The notes beneath the pieces are model-generated. The model worked only from the letters and a program-made list of their open reading frames with translations. It ran no database searches and was not told where the DNA came from. Positions 43,573-51,987 of a DNA stretch of 64,000 bases are shown here, piece after piece. Where the stretch lies: assembly GCF_019334305.1 (NCBI RefSeq), contig NZ_JAHWGH010000015.1:62001-126000 (forward strand), read 5' to 3'. Each line of letters starts with the position of its first letter. Positions within the stretch are counted from its first letter, which is position 1. The translations under genes were made by a program, and so were the position numbers. The stretch is from Rossellomorea orangium (GTDB taxonomy: Bacteria > Bacillota > Bacilli > Bacillales > Bacillaceae_B).

Positions 43573-43602
43573 CAAAAAAACAGCCATCCCTGACTGTTTT
43601 TT
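43573..43602 (-). terminator. Terminator behind ykuS
   Basis: AAAACAG / CTGTTTT short stem extended by weak pairs, followed by T-rich sequence on the minus strand. Confidence 0.7.
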
Positions 43603-43612
43603 GTGCTGTAAA

Positions 43613-43852
43613 CTATTGCAGTCTGCTTTGTACTTCCTGACAGATTTGATCTGCACTCAGTCCGCTTGCTTCGATGACCGGGCCTTGAGTCGCTACATTC
43701 TGAATACCCATTACATCTGTATCCATTCCTGTTACGACACAGCAGTCACATCCGTTTGCATCTGACTCCTGCTTCAGCTCCACTACTTCATGCCCCTGAG
43801 CACGTAAGGCTTCTACAACGTTTGTTAAGGATTGTTCAACACCAATTCTCAT
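43613..43852 (-). CDS. ykuS: UPF0180 family protein
   Basis: A 79-residue protein matching the YkuS/UPF0180 family: [26 protein letters not shown], a [15 protein letters not shown] core with an unusual CDCC cluster, and [21 protein letters not shown]. Function is unknown; conserved in Bacillaceae. Monocistronic. Confidence 0.87.
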   Translation of the reverse strand: MRIGVEQSLTNVVEALRAQGHEVVELKQESDANGCDCCVVTGMDTDVMGIQNVATQGPVIEASGLSADQICQEVQSRLQ

Positions 43853-43913
43853 GCCTTTACACCTCCTGTTTCTACATATAGGATTTTCTATCGATGAAAA
43901 AGATATTCGTCAT

Positions 43914-44069
43914 TTATTTTTTATTTACTTGTGTGCCGCTTTTTTTCTGGCTTTGACCTTTAGCATTTCCTGTCTGGGTATCAGATGCAAACTCCACATC
44001 ATTTTTCGCTTTTTGTTTCGCCAATTGTTCCGATGTTTGGTCCATACTTTTCTTTCCCTGTTTAGACAT
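43914..44069 (-). CDS. Small gamma-type SASP-like protein
   Basis: A 51-residue, Lys/Gln/Asn-rich, cysteine-free protein (MSKQGKKSMDQTSEQLAKQK...). The segment NDVEFASDTQTGN resembles the EFASET repeat of gamma-type small acid-soluble spore proteins (SspE), present once here. The ATG at 44069 is spaced 6-8 bases from GGAGGG; the ATG two codons upstream is too close. Short gamma-SASP-like genes are common in Bacillaceae, but the match is limited to one motif. Confidence 0.55.
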   Translation of the reverse strand: MSKQGKKSMDQTSEQLAKQKAKNDVEFASDTQTGNAKGQSQKKSGTQVNKK

Positions 44070-44217
44070 TTTCATCCCTCCTCTGACTTTTATAGAATTA
44101 GAATCCCCATTTCAAGACAAAATATTTGAAGGGCATTCAAATCCGACGGGTATGTTTATTTTTCAAGAACCCGGGTAAATGGTTTATATAACAACAAATA
44201 AAAAGGGTGGTATTCAC

Positions 44218-44655
44218 ATGGATGAAGCAAAATTAAACGAGTTAATTGATGGATTAAATGAAGACTTGGCAAATGAATATGCCGCAGTCATTCTTTACAC
44301 AAACTACGCTGCTGTAGTGAGCGGCTTATATCGTCAAATATTAAAGCCTTTCTTCGAAGAGGAAATTCCAGACGAGCAGGGCCACGCTTTATATCTGGCT
44401 GAAAAGATTAAAACATTGGGTGGAGATCCGACAACGACGCCTGCAGCCGTGAAGCAAACGGATAATGTGAAGGAAATGCTTGAAGAAGGACGAAAAGCCG
44501 AAGCAGATACAATTGAACGCTACAAGAAACGTAAAGAACAGGCTGACGAATTAGGTCTTGTCGAGCTTAGCATCAAGCTCGATGATATGATCGCTGATGA
44601 AACCCATCACCTTGAAGAGTTCGATCGCCTGTTAAAGGACCCTTCTTTCAATTAA
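44218..44655 (+). CDS. Ferritin-like (bacterioferritin-type) protein
   Basis: A 145-residue four-helix protein. Helix motifs NEDLANEYAAVILYTNYA, FFEEEIPDEQGHALYLAEKI (ExxH-type) and ADETHHLEEFDRLL provide Glu/His ligands as in ferritin-like diiron proteins. Candidates are iron storage or DNA protection, or a stress-induced ferritin-like protein. The ATG at 44218 follows AAAGGGTGG. Ends at a terminator at 44661. Confidence 0.82.
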   Translation: MDEAKLNELIDGLNEDLANEYAAVILYTNYAAVVSGLYRQILKPFFEEEIPDEQGHALYLAEKIKTLGGDPTTTPAAVKQTDNVKEMLEEGRKAEADTIERYKKRKEQADELGLVELSIKLDDMIADETHHLEEFDRLLKDPSFN

Positions 44656-44660
44656 TACAC

Positions 44661-44687
44661 AAAAGACCGCTATTCAGCGGTCTTTTC
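44661..44687 (+). terminator. Terminator between ferritin-like and helicase genes
   Basis: AAAAGACCGCT / AGCGGTCTTTT with ATTC loop; works in both directions for the convergent pair. Confidence 0.85.
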
Positions 44688-46961
44688 TTACGTTATGACC
44701 CGGTAATTACTCCATTCATCAAGTAATAAGGATCGGTACTTAGGAGTCAAGTAGCGGTCATCGATCAGTTTCAGGACACCAATGTCCTCTTCCGAACGAA
44801 TGAGTCTTCCCCCTGCTTGAAACACTTTGTTCAGTCCTGGGTATACATAGGCATAATCGTACCCGTTCATTCCCAAGGTATTGAAATGGTCTTTGATGAT
44901 TTCCTGCTCCTCTGACGGCTGTGGAAGGCCGACACCGACCACGATCACTCCTTTTAACCGGTCTCCTTTCAGGTCGATCCCTTCTGAGAATATTCCTCCA
45001 AGGACGGCAAAACCGATAACAGGCTGCTCTCTTTCACTTTGAAACTGCTGGAGAAACGCTTCTCTTTCACCCTCATTCATATTTGGTTCCTGAATGATGG
45101 TATCCGCCTTCAACATTGATTCCTTGTTCAACCTTTCATACGCTTCTTCCATATACGCATAGGACGAAAAGAAGATCAGATAATTTCCTGTATACTGATT
45201 GAACGTCTCTGCAATTGAATGCGTAATGGACGGAAGGGTTCGTTCCCTGTCACTGAACCTGGTCGAAATCGGATGAATTCCAACTTGCCATTGCTCATGT
45301 TGAAATGGGGAAGGCATCAAGAAACGATAATCCTCTTCCCCTCCACCCAATTGTTGAAAATAATAAGAAAACGGGTGAAGTGTTGCAGAGAAAAAGATGG
45401 AAGAATGATAAGGCTTTGCAACCTGCTTGATGAGTTTAGATGGATCGATGCAATAGAGCTTCACCTCTAAGTCATTCGAGCTCCGACCAATCACAAAACG
45501 ATGCTCCTTCGAGAAAAGGTTGGAAATTCGAACAAAACTTAACGAATCAAAGTACAATTGCATGAAATCTTCTGACCACTCTTTGCCTGCTTCCCCCAGG
45601 CTCTTTTCAGCTATCTCAATGAACCCCATAACGGACTCTATAAATTCAGCATCCAATTCAGATCGAATATCAGATCCGTCTTCTTTTTTAATCCGGAGGA
45701 ATTGCTTATTTACAGCCGTTAAACTTCGCCTCAACGCTTCGTGTGCGGAATACAGCTTTTTGATCTGTGAAAAATCCGATTTTTTCAGTGAGGCTGTATA
45801 CATTTCCCTTCCCCTGCCGACAAGATTATGAGCTTCATCTACTAACAGAGTCGTCTTTTTCTTGCCTTCATCGCTCATTCTTTTAAAGGATACCTTCGGA
45901 TCGAAGATGTAGTTATAGTCGCATATGACTCCGTCCACCAAATAGGAAAGATCGATTGAGAACTCAAAGGGACAGACTTTATGATCTCTTGCGTATGTTT
46001 CAATGATAGGACGGGTAAGGATGGTTTCGTTTGTCAAGATATCGATCAGAGCCCCGTTTATGCGGTCATAATACCCATTGGCGAACTCACAATACTCTTT
46101 TTGACATATGGTTTCTTCCTTAAAGCAGATTTTATCCCTCGCCGTAATCGTAACAGTCCTATGGGACAACCCCTCTCCTTCAAGGAGATGCAATGCCTCT
46201 TCCGCCACAGTCCGGGTGATGGTTTTAGCCGTTACATAAATCCATTTGGAATTTTCTTTCCCCATCGCTTTTATAGTGGGAAATAAAGTGGAAATGGTTT
46301 TACCCGTTCCTGTCGGTGCATTCGCATACAATGATTTTGATTCGGAAACGGTTTTGTATACGGCACCCGCTAGTTTCTTTTGCCCTTTCCTGTACGTTGG
46401 AAAAGGGAATGTAAGATCTTCAATACTTTCCATTTTATTTACTTCATTGTTCAATAACAAAATGGCAAATGGGGTATAGGCCACCAGGATAGCGGTTACG
46501 ATCTGTTCAAGCTCTTCGAAGGAATAGGTCTGATGGAAGGACTTCGTTTGTTCTGATTCGACTTCGATGTAAGTTAGTTGAACATCGATTTGGGAAAGCT
46601 GTTTCTCCTTTGCCAATAAGTAGGCATAACATTCTCCCTGAGCCCAGTGGACTCGGGATCCCTCTTCAATCAAATCCAACCGTTTCGCAGTTGACTTGAT
46701 TTCTTCAATGATGACTTTTCCTTCTTCATAGTGAATTCCATCACAGCGGCCCTCCAATTGGTAAAGTATATCCTCATATGTTAGTTCTCCCTTCAGGAAG
46801 ACTTCCTTCTCATCACCTTCTTTATATTCTTTCTGCAGCTTTTGATGAAGCCTTGTACCGGTCGTCATGGAGGAGCGTGCCTGGAACCTGAGATCGATGC
46901 TACCTTCTTTATAGACAAACTCCACCAATTCCCTGATGGATATCTTAATCGTTTTCTTCAC
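44688..46961 (-). CDS. PD-(D/E)XK nuclease fused to XPD/DinG-type helicase
   Basis: A 757-residue protein. Residues 1-170 are a RecB/Cas4-like nuclease: His39, Asp74 (GRCDGI), Glu87-x-Lys89 (EEIKST) and the QxxxY helix (Gln108, Tyr112). Residues 180-757 are an SF2 Rad3-like helicase: Walker A NAPTGTGKT (214-222), four Fe-S cysteines Cys279, 286, 291, 330, DEAH box (375-378) and the C-terminal AGGRLIRSEEDIGVL motif VI. It should unwind DNA 5' to 3' in repair. No partner gene is adjacent. The fusion has relatives in Firmicutes but is distinct from DinG, whose N-terminal domain is an exonuclease of the DnaQ type. Confidence 0.88.
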   Translation of the reverse strand: MKKTIKISIRELVEFVYKEGSIDLRFQARSSMTTGTRLHQKLQKEYKEGDEKEVFLKGELTYEDILYQLEGRCDGIHYEEGKVIIEEIKSTAKRLDLIEEGSRVHWAQGECYAYLLAKEKQLSQIDVQLTYIEVESEQTKSFHQTYSFEELEQIVTAILVAYTPFAILLLNNEVNKMESIEDLTFPFPTYRKGQKKLAGAVYKTVSESKSLYANAPTGTGKTISTLFPTIKAMGKENSKWIYVTAKTITRTVAEEALHLLEGEGLSHRTVTITARDKICFKEETICQKEYCEFANGYYDRINGALIDILTNETILTRPIIETYARDHKVCPFEFSIDLSYLVDGVICDYNYIFDPKVSFKRMSDEGKKKTTLLVDEAHNLVGRGREMYTASLKKSDFSQIKKLYSAHEALRRSLTAVNKQFLRIKKEDGSDIRSELDAEFIESVMGFIEIAEKSLGEAGKEWSEDFMQLYFDSLSFVRISNLFSKEHRFVIGRSSNDLEVKLYCIDPSKLIKQVAKPYHSSIFFSATLHPFSYYFQQLGGGEEDYRFLMPSPFQHEQWQVGIHPISTRFSDRERTLPSITHSIAETFNQYTGNYLIFFSSYAYMEEAYERLNKESMLKADTIIQEPNMNEGEREAFLQQFQSEREQPVIGFAVLGGIFSEGIDLKGDRLKGVIVVGVGLPQPSEEQEIIKDHFNTLGMNGYDYAYVYPGLNKVFQAGGRLIRSEEDIGVLKLIDDRYLTPKYRSLLLDEWSNYRVIT

Positions 46962-47061
46962 AGACGTTTCACCTCAAGCTTTCAGTCGAAAATGTTGATT
47001 CTAACCGTTTCTCAATGAACATATATATTAGACAAGCATTTTGGAACGGAGGATTCGGGGA

Positions 47062-47661
47062 ATGAAGGCAAGATTCGGCTTTTACTGTATTGGTTTACTC
47101 GCTCTTTCATTAGGTGTTTCTCTCATTATCAAAGGGGAACTTGGTGCGGCTCCCTGGGATGCGCTGGCCGTGGGGGAATCCAACCTCTTTCATCTCTCAA
47201 TCGGGACATGCATCTTCATGAATGGATGCATCCTCATTTGTATAAATGCCCTATTACTGAAAGAAAGCATACAATGGTTGGCTGCCTTTTCGATATTCAT
47301 CATCGGGATGATGGTTGATTACTGGATTTCAATGGGCCTTACCTTCCTGGAACCTGCGGGATTTCCTCAGCAGTTGATCCTGGTCATTACAGGCATCCTG
47401 CTCCTCGGGATTGGCATTTCGATATACCTTCAAGCCAAACTCCCTTCAAGTCCGATGGATACGTTCATGGTGGCCATTCACAGGCGTTTCGGATTGAACT
47501 TACGCAATTCACGTTTATTAAATGAAGCCATTGCCATTACGCTTGCCATGATGTTTCATGGGGCAGTGGGGATCGGAACCGTCATAGTTGCCTGCACATT
47601 AGGCTTCATCATTCATATCTTCTATCCTATCATGGAACGTATGTACGGGAAATGGAGTTAA
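47062..47661 (+). CDS. YczE/YitT-like membrane protein
   Basis: A 199-residue protein with five hydrophobic segments. The segments FYCIGLLALSLGVSLIIKGELGAAPWDALAVG and ISIYLQAKLPSSPMDTFMVAIHRRFGLN are the internal duplication typical of the YczE family. Function unknown. The ATG at 47062 is spaced 8-9 bases from GGAGG; the TTG at 47041 lies upstream of that site and is not preferred. Confidence 0.85.
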   Translation: MKARFGFYCIGLLALSLGVSLIIKGELGAAPWDALAVGESNLFHLSIGTCIFMNGCILICINALLLKESIQWLAAFSIFIIGMMVDYWISMGLTFLEPAGFPQQLILVITGILLLGIGISIYLQAKLPSSPMDTFMVAIHRRFGLNLRNSRLLNEAIAITLAMMFHGAVGIGTVIVACTLGFIIHIFYPIMERMYGKWS

Positions 47662-47674
47662 AGAATTTATCAGA

Positions 47675-47708
47675 ATAAAAAAACACTTAGTCCATGTCCT
47701 AAGCGTTT
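47675..47708 (-). terminator. Terminator of the histidine kinase gene
   Basis: AAACGCTTAG / CTAAGTGTTT stem followed by T7 on the minus strand; it overlaps the last codons of the kinase gene. Confidence 0.78.
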
Positions 47709-49009
47709 AAATTGTTACTATATGTATTGGATGGTTTTGATTCGTATTTCCCTTGCCTTTCACTGTCCAACGGAAGGCTTATCGTGGCGACTGTCCCCTT
47801 ATTCACTATGCTCGTATAATGGACATGCCCTCCCATGGCCCCAATGATGCGCATGGAAACCGATGTCCCCAGGCCCGTCCCACGGTCTTTGGTAGTGAAG
47901 AATAACGTCCCTATTCTTGAAACCTGTTCTTTCGTCATACCCTTACCTGTATCGGCGACCGTAATGACCGCCTGAGTATGGGTGACCTCAAGATTCACGG
48001 TGACGTTGCCTTGGGGAGGAGTCGCTTCTATGGCATTTTTTATGATATTCACGAAGGCTTGCTTCAATTTATTCCGGTCCGTTAATAGATGGGCATCTTC
48101 ATGTAAATGAGCTTCAAGGTAAACCCCTTCTTTCAGAGCATAGGCGTTGAGGAGTACAGTGACATCAGAGAGAACCTCCCTGAGGTTGATCTTCTCGACC
48201 TTTTCAAATTCAGGCTTGGCAAAATTAAGATAATCATTGATGATGTCCTCCGCCCTTCCCAATTCACTCAACACAATCTTCAAGTATTCATCGTGATCAC
48301 CGGTCACCTGCTTCTTCATCAACTGAAGGAATCCTTTCACAACAGTGAGGGGATTTCGTACCTCATGAGCGATAGAAGCTGCCAATTCACCAAGTGTATT
48401 CAGCTTCTCCGATTTCATGATTTCTTCACGCAGTAACTTCTTTTCGATCATCCATTCATTTAGTTGAGCTGCCAATCCCACCCCCAGCACTTGGATACCA
48501 CCGAATATAAGAACATAGAGCCCCATTTCCCGGTTGCCAGATACGGGGACACCCGTTATGAAGGCAAAGGCAAGAAGGATACCGAGCATCACCAATGCCG
48601 GCCAAAAGCCCAGAAGCACAGCAAACGTCACCCGCTTCTTGGGAGAAAAAGACCAGAAACGATTGGAAATCAAGAAGGGCAGCAACCCTGCTAACAAGGC
48701 ACTAACGAATCCGAAGACAATTGCATCACCTCCATTGATGATACGTGCTGATATTATGAATACGAAGACGATGACCCCTGCCTTCCTCCCACCATATAAC
48801 ATGGAAAGAACCAACGGAATATACCTGAAATCCCAGTACAACCCAAAGCTCTCATAAGCAAAAATCAAACACATAAACGCTGCAATCCCATGTAAAACCC
48901 CTATGAAAACAGGCGATTTTCCCAGCCTGTGGTTTTCAAGAAGCGAGGTTTGAATGAGAACAGGAGCCAAAATAATCAGTACATGTAATAATAATTTCTC
49001 GATCAGCAT
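47699..49009 (-). CDS. KinB-like sensor histidine kinase (orphan)
   Basis: A 436-residue kinase with five to six N-terminal membrane segments (5TMR-LYT-like, about residues 1-182), the HisKA box ELAASIAHEVRNPLTVVKGF with phospho-His215, N box NIIKNAIEATPP and G boxes VADTGKGM and DRGTGLGTSVS. The soluble part is close to B. subtilis KinB, which feeds the Spo0 phosphorelay. No response regulator gene is adjacent, as expected for phosphorelay kinases. It has no upstream kbaA-like gene. Confidence 0.88.
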   Translation of the reverse strand: MLIEKLLLHVLIILAPVLIQTSLLENHRLGKSPVFIGVLHGIAAFMCLIFAYESFGLYWDFRYIPLVLSMLYGGRKAGVIVFVFIISARIINGGDAIVFGFVSALLAGLLPFLISNRFWSFSPKKRVTFAVLLGFWPALVMLGILLAFAFITGVPVSGNREMGLYVLIFGGIQVLGVGLAAQLNEWMIEKKLLREEIMKSEKLNTLGELAASIAHEVRNPLTVVKGFLQLMKKQVTGDHDEYLKIVLSELGRAEDIINDYLNFAKPEFEKVEKINLREVLSDVTVLLNAYALKEGVYLEAHLHEDAHLLTDRNKLKQAFVNIIKNAIEATPPQGNVTVNLEVTHTQAVITVADTGKGMTKEQVSRIGTLFFTTKDRGTGLGTSVSMRIIGAMGGHVHYTSIVNKGTVATISLPLDSERQGKYESKPSNTYSNNLNA

Positions 49010-49110
49010 CGAAATGTCTCCCAGTTTAAAAATGTAATACTTTACACATACGACAAAATTCTGATAATTCCTCTTTCATCAGTCATAAAATCACGAAAAA
49101 AGTCATAGAA

Positions 49111-49152
49111 GAGGGACGGACCTCAGCATTTCTGCCGAGGTCCGTCCCTCAA
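49111..49152 (-). terminator. Long hairpin GAGGGACGGACCTC behind the HTH-F1beta gene
   Basis: GAGGGACGGACCTC-GGCAGAAATGCT-GAGGTCCGTCCCTC, a 14-bp perfect stem extended by GC pairs. On the minus strand it follows the stop codon by 1-2 bases and is followed by a moderately T-rich tract, so termination strength is uncertain. The arm is the same word found repeatedly elsewhere in the window. Confidence 0.65.
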
Positions 49153-49153
49153 A

Positions 49154-50203
49154 TCAGTTCAGTTGCCCTTTATAGGTAAGGTCTTTCGGGTCGAGGTGGT
49201 TGAAGTCGCCTTGAAGTATTTTTTGGATATCTGTGATGGTTTGCTGAACCTGTACGCTTTGGCCTTTGACCTTGGTGAATTCTTCTGCAACGAAGAAGGG
49301 CTGGCTCAAGTAAGCTTCTAGTCTCTCTCCAATTTGAAAAATTTCAAGATCTGCTTCAGGGATTTTCTCCTTCCCGATCGTGTTCATGAGAACGCGGATT
49401 TCTTTATACCGTCTTAATAATTTTTTTGCCTTCTTGTGTGTCGACGAGTGGCTGGAATCGACCGTTTCGTCTTCTAAGAGAACAGACGTGGACTGGACCG
49501 GATGAATTGCCGGATACATCCCACGGGTTGCCAAATCAATATCGAAATAACAGAGGCTATCAAGCGGACCGAACGGATCATCTTCGTCGACTGCTTCCCC
49601 ACTCGGATCAAACAATAGTGTCGTGAGCTCAGTATAATCTTCCGCTTCAAAACGCTCCCTTAATTCATACAATTCTCCCGATACGATATACGAACGGTCC
49701 ACATACAGAAGAATACTTTCTTTGTCTTCAACCATGGAAACTTCTGCAAAGGCATCCTCTATACTATGGCATTTAGCATGTACAAATCCTTCTAGATCAC
49801 TTAATCCCGGGTATGGTTTATCCGGTGTCAATAATATGGCGTGGTACCCTTTCTTCTTCAATGCTTGCGTCAATTCAGCCAGTACGACAAATTGGCCGAC
49901 CTGAGCTCTTGCGACGAATCCGTTGGTACCTCCCTGAACAACTGGTGCAAATACATCAAGTGGTTTGATTCCCGTTTCAATCATCCTTCGTTTCCCTCCC
50001 TGAATAATCAGTTCATCCAACGTGCAATTAGCCAGATTTGCAAGCGTGACGATTGTTTTGACTTCTGCACGACCGACCGCTATCTTTCCTGTACATAAAT
50101 TTGAAACCGTGGCCGGCCTCAATCCCACCGATTTAGCAGCCGTTGTCAGATTCGGCACACGCTTACGCAATAATGAAACATTCAGCTTTAAATGGTCTTT
50201 CAT
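49154..50203 (-). CDS. HTH domain fused to a degenerate F1-ATPase beta-subunit-like domain
   Basis: A 349-residue protein. Residues 1-70 are a helix-turn-helix of the XRE type (LTTAAKSVGLRPATVSNLCTG, 19-39). Residues 75-349 follow the F1 beta subunit from its nucleotide domain to its C-terminal helices: IETGIKPLDVFAPVVQGG, VDRSYIVSGELYELR in place of the Walker B region, ATRGMYPAIHPVQSTS, RRYKEIRVLMNTIGK, RLEAYLSQPFFVAEEFTK and ILQGDFNHL. The P-loop has decayed (VARAQVGQF at 97-105 in place of GGAGVGKT), so ATP hydrolysis is not expected. A DNA-binding regulator with a scaffold or sensor made from a beta subunit is inferred. It has no ATP synthase neighbours. Confidence 0.8.
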   Translation of the reverse strand: MKDHLKLNVSLLRKRVPNLTTAAKSVGLRPATVSNLCTGKIAVGRAEVKTIVTLANLANCTLDELIIQGGKRRMIETGIKPLDVFAPVVQGGTNGFVARAQVGQFVVLAELTQALKKKGYHAILLTPDKPYPGLSDLEGFVHAKCHSIEDAFAEVSMVEDKESILLYVDRSYIVSGELYELRERFEAEDYTELTTLLFDPSGEAVDEDDPFGPLDSLCYFDIDLATRGMYPAIHPVQSTSVLLEDETVDSSHSSTHKKAKKLLRRYKEIRVLMNTIGKEKIPEADLEIFQIGERLEAYLSQPFFVAEEFTKVKGQSVQVQQTITDIQKILQGDFNHLDPKDLTYKGQLN

Positions 50204-50240
50204 GGAAAATATCCCCTCCTTACTTTATAAGGTAATCTAT

Positions 50241-50280
50241 ATTACGTTAAAAAGCAATAGTTTTTATTTTAAAACGTAAT
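50241..50280. promoter_or_regulatory. Inverted repeat ATTACGTT-N24-AACGTAAT upstream of the HTH-F1beta gene
   Basis: Perfect 8-bp arms at 50241-50248 and 50273-50280, 38-77 bp before the start codon. Probably an autoregulatory site for the HTH domain; it differs from the Paa-type operator. Confidence 0.5.
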
Positions 50281-50428
50281 TTTTTTACTTCTAATAGTAA
50301 ATAAGACGAATATCTTCACCTCTCCTCTTCTTAGACACATCTAAAATCACCCTATTTTATTGTCCTAAATTCAAAAGGTCGTACCTATAATAAAAGATAA
50401 GAATCTTTTATTAAAAGGATGAAAGTGG

Positions 50429-51376
50429 ATGAAAAATACGAATCTCAAAATACCTGAAACTTCTAAAAAGCAGCGTCTAATCGTCTCGGCAGCGATGATC
50501 GTTTTCTTTGTCTCGATTTCCATCATCGTCTACTGGATGCCTGTAAAAACAGCCACCCCACCCCCATTTTTACAAAAAGAAAATGAGCGCCCTCTCGTCA
50601 TCGCTCATCAGGGAGGGAAGCAACTTGCGCCTGGAAACACCATTGAAGCTTTCCAACATGCCGCCAATTTGGGAGCCGATGTAATTGAAACGGATATACA
50701 TATCACCAAAGACGGTCATTTGGTCACCATTCATGATCCTACAGTTGATGCGACAACAAATGGGCACGGATTTGTAAAGGACTTCACATTAAAAGAGCTC
50801 CAACGACTTGATGCAGCCTATTATTTTCAAGACCTAAATGGAGACTACTCCTTTCGCGGAAAACATGTATATATCCCCACCCTCGAGGAAATGTTTCAGC
50901 GGTTTCCAGACATGAGGATCAACATTGAAGTAAAAGACGATAATCCTGAAGAACGGACACAGGAAATCGCGCAGAAATTAATGGAACTCATCGAAGAATA
51001 CGATATGGAAAATAAAGTCCTTATCGCTTCATTCGATCAGCATATTATCGATTTATTTGAATCTTACTCAAACGGGCGGGTCGCCACCCAAGGAGGGAAG
51101 CAGGAAGCAAAGAAATTCGTCATCCTTCACAAATTATTCCTAAGAAACCTTTATAAAACAAATGTCGACGCCTTTCAGCTTCCAATCCGGGAAGGTAAGC
51201 TCGATCTGACACAACCGATGTTGATTTCCGGAGCACATCGCATTGGTCTGCATGTTCACTATTGGACCGTCAATGATCCTGCAACGATGGAAAGACTCAT
51301 AAACCTGGGTGCAGACGGAATCATCACAGACAGACCCGATTTATTATTGGATTTACTAAGGAAAAAAGAAGATTGA
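50429..51376 (+). CDS. Membrane-anchored glycerophosphodiester phosphodiesterase
   Basis: A 315-residue GDPD with one N-terminal membrane anchor (about 17-37) and an extracellular TIM-barrel domain. Catalytic and metal residues are visible: His60 (VIAHQGG), Glu87 and Asp89 (VIETDIH), His102 (TIHDPTVDATTNG), and WTVNDPATMERLINLGADGIITDRP at the end. It hydrolyses glycerophosphodiesters from lipids or teichoic acid outside the membrane. No glp transporter is nearby. Confidence 0.92.
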   Translation: MKNTNLKIPETSKKQRLIVSAAMIVFFVSISIIVYWMPVKTATPPPFLQKENERPLVIAHQGGKQLAPGNTIEAFQHAANLGADVIETDIHITKDGHLVTIHDPTVDATTNGHGFVKDFTLKELQRLDAAYYFQDLNGDYSFRGKHVYIPTLEEMFQRFPDMRINIEVKDDNPEERTQEIAQKLMELIEEYDMENKVLIASFDQHIIDLFESYSNGRVATQGGKQEAKKFVILHKLFLRNLYKTNVDAFQLPIREGKLDLTQPMLISGAHRIGLHVHYWTVNDPATMERLINLGADGIITDRPDLLLDLLRKKED

Positions 51377-51541
51377 ATCAAGCATTACTTTTTTACCAAG
51401 TGACATTTCATAAAGATTCCTCACCAAAAACCTACAAAAAAATTACAAATATATTTGTATTAATCATACTATTTACCTATATAACTATTTGTCAATGTCT
51501 GTTAGGCTTAAATTAAGTCAAATGACGAAAGAAGAATAAAT

Positions 51542-51868
51542 ATGACAGTAAATGTGTTTTTAGACGATTATCGACACTGTCCTCAAGGGTACATTCTCGC
51601 GAAAGATATCGATGAATGTATTGACCTGCTTCTTAATTTTTCTATCGCTCATCTTTCACTGGATCACGACTTAGAGAGTAAGACTCGTAATGGCTTAATG
51701 CTCGTCCACTACATGGTGGAAAAACAGTTATTTGCAGAGAGAATCACGATTCACTCCGCAAACTCTGTAGCCGGAAAGAGAATGTACAAGTATTTAAAAG
51801 CAGCTCAGGATGATCAAAAGATGCCTCGGTCCATTCAAATTCTTTTGCGGCCCTTACCTCTAAGATGA
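51542..51868 (+). CDS. Cyclic-phosphate processing receiver-like (cPRR) domain protein
   Basis: A 108-residue stand-alone receiver-fold protein: VNVFLDDYRHCPQGYILAKDIDEC with the acidic pair, LSLDHDLESKTRNGLMLVHYMVEK and ITIHSANSVAGKRMYKYL. The His-rich, DHD and HSAN motifs mark the cPRR family, which was predicted by comparative genomics to act on cyclic phosphates or RNA ends. No kinase or nuclease partner is adjacent. Family recognition is from memory of these motifs. Confidence 0.7.
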   Translation: MTVNVFLDDYRHCPQGYILAKDIDECIDLLLNFSIAHLSLDHDLESKTRNGLMLVHYMVEKQLFAERITIHSANSVAGKRMYKYLKAAQDDQKMPRSIQILLRPLPLR

Positions 51869-51882
51869 GTTATCATATATAT

Positions 51883-51914
51883 AAAGAACTGTTCCCTGAA
51901 CAGTTCTTTTTTTG
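51883..51914 (+). terminator. Terminator behind the cPRR gene
   Basis: AAAGAACTGTTC / GAACAGTTCTTT, 12-bp perfect stem, CCT loop, T7 tail. Confidence 0.92.
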
Positions 51915-51987
51915 TCAATTTATTTAATTTGGTTTTTTCTTACTTTATAATGGAGAATAGAGAATTTGATTAAAGAGGGTTTAAACT

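Noticed and set aside
43851-44129. A 92-codon plus-strand frame with a hydrophobic stretch
   Set aside because: It is antisense to the SASP-like gene and lacks a ribosome site.
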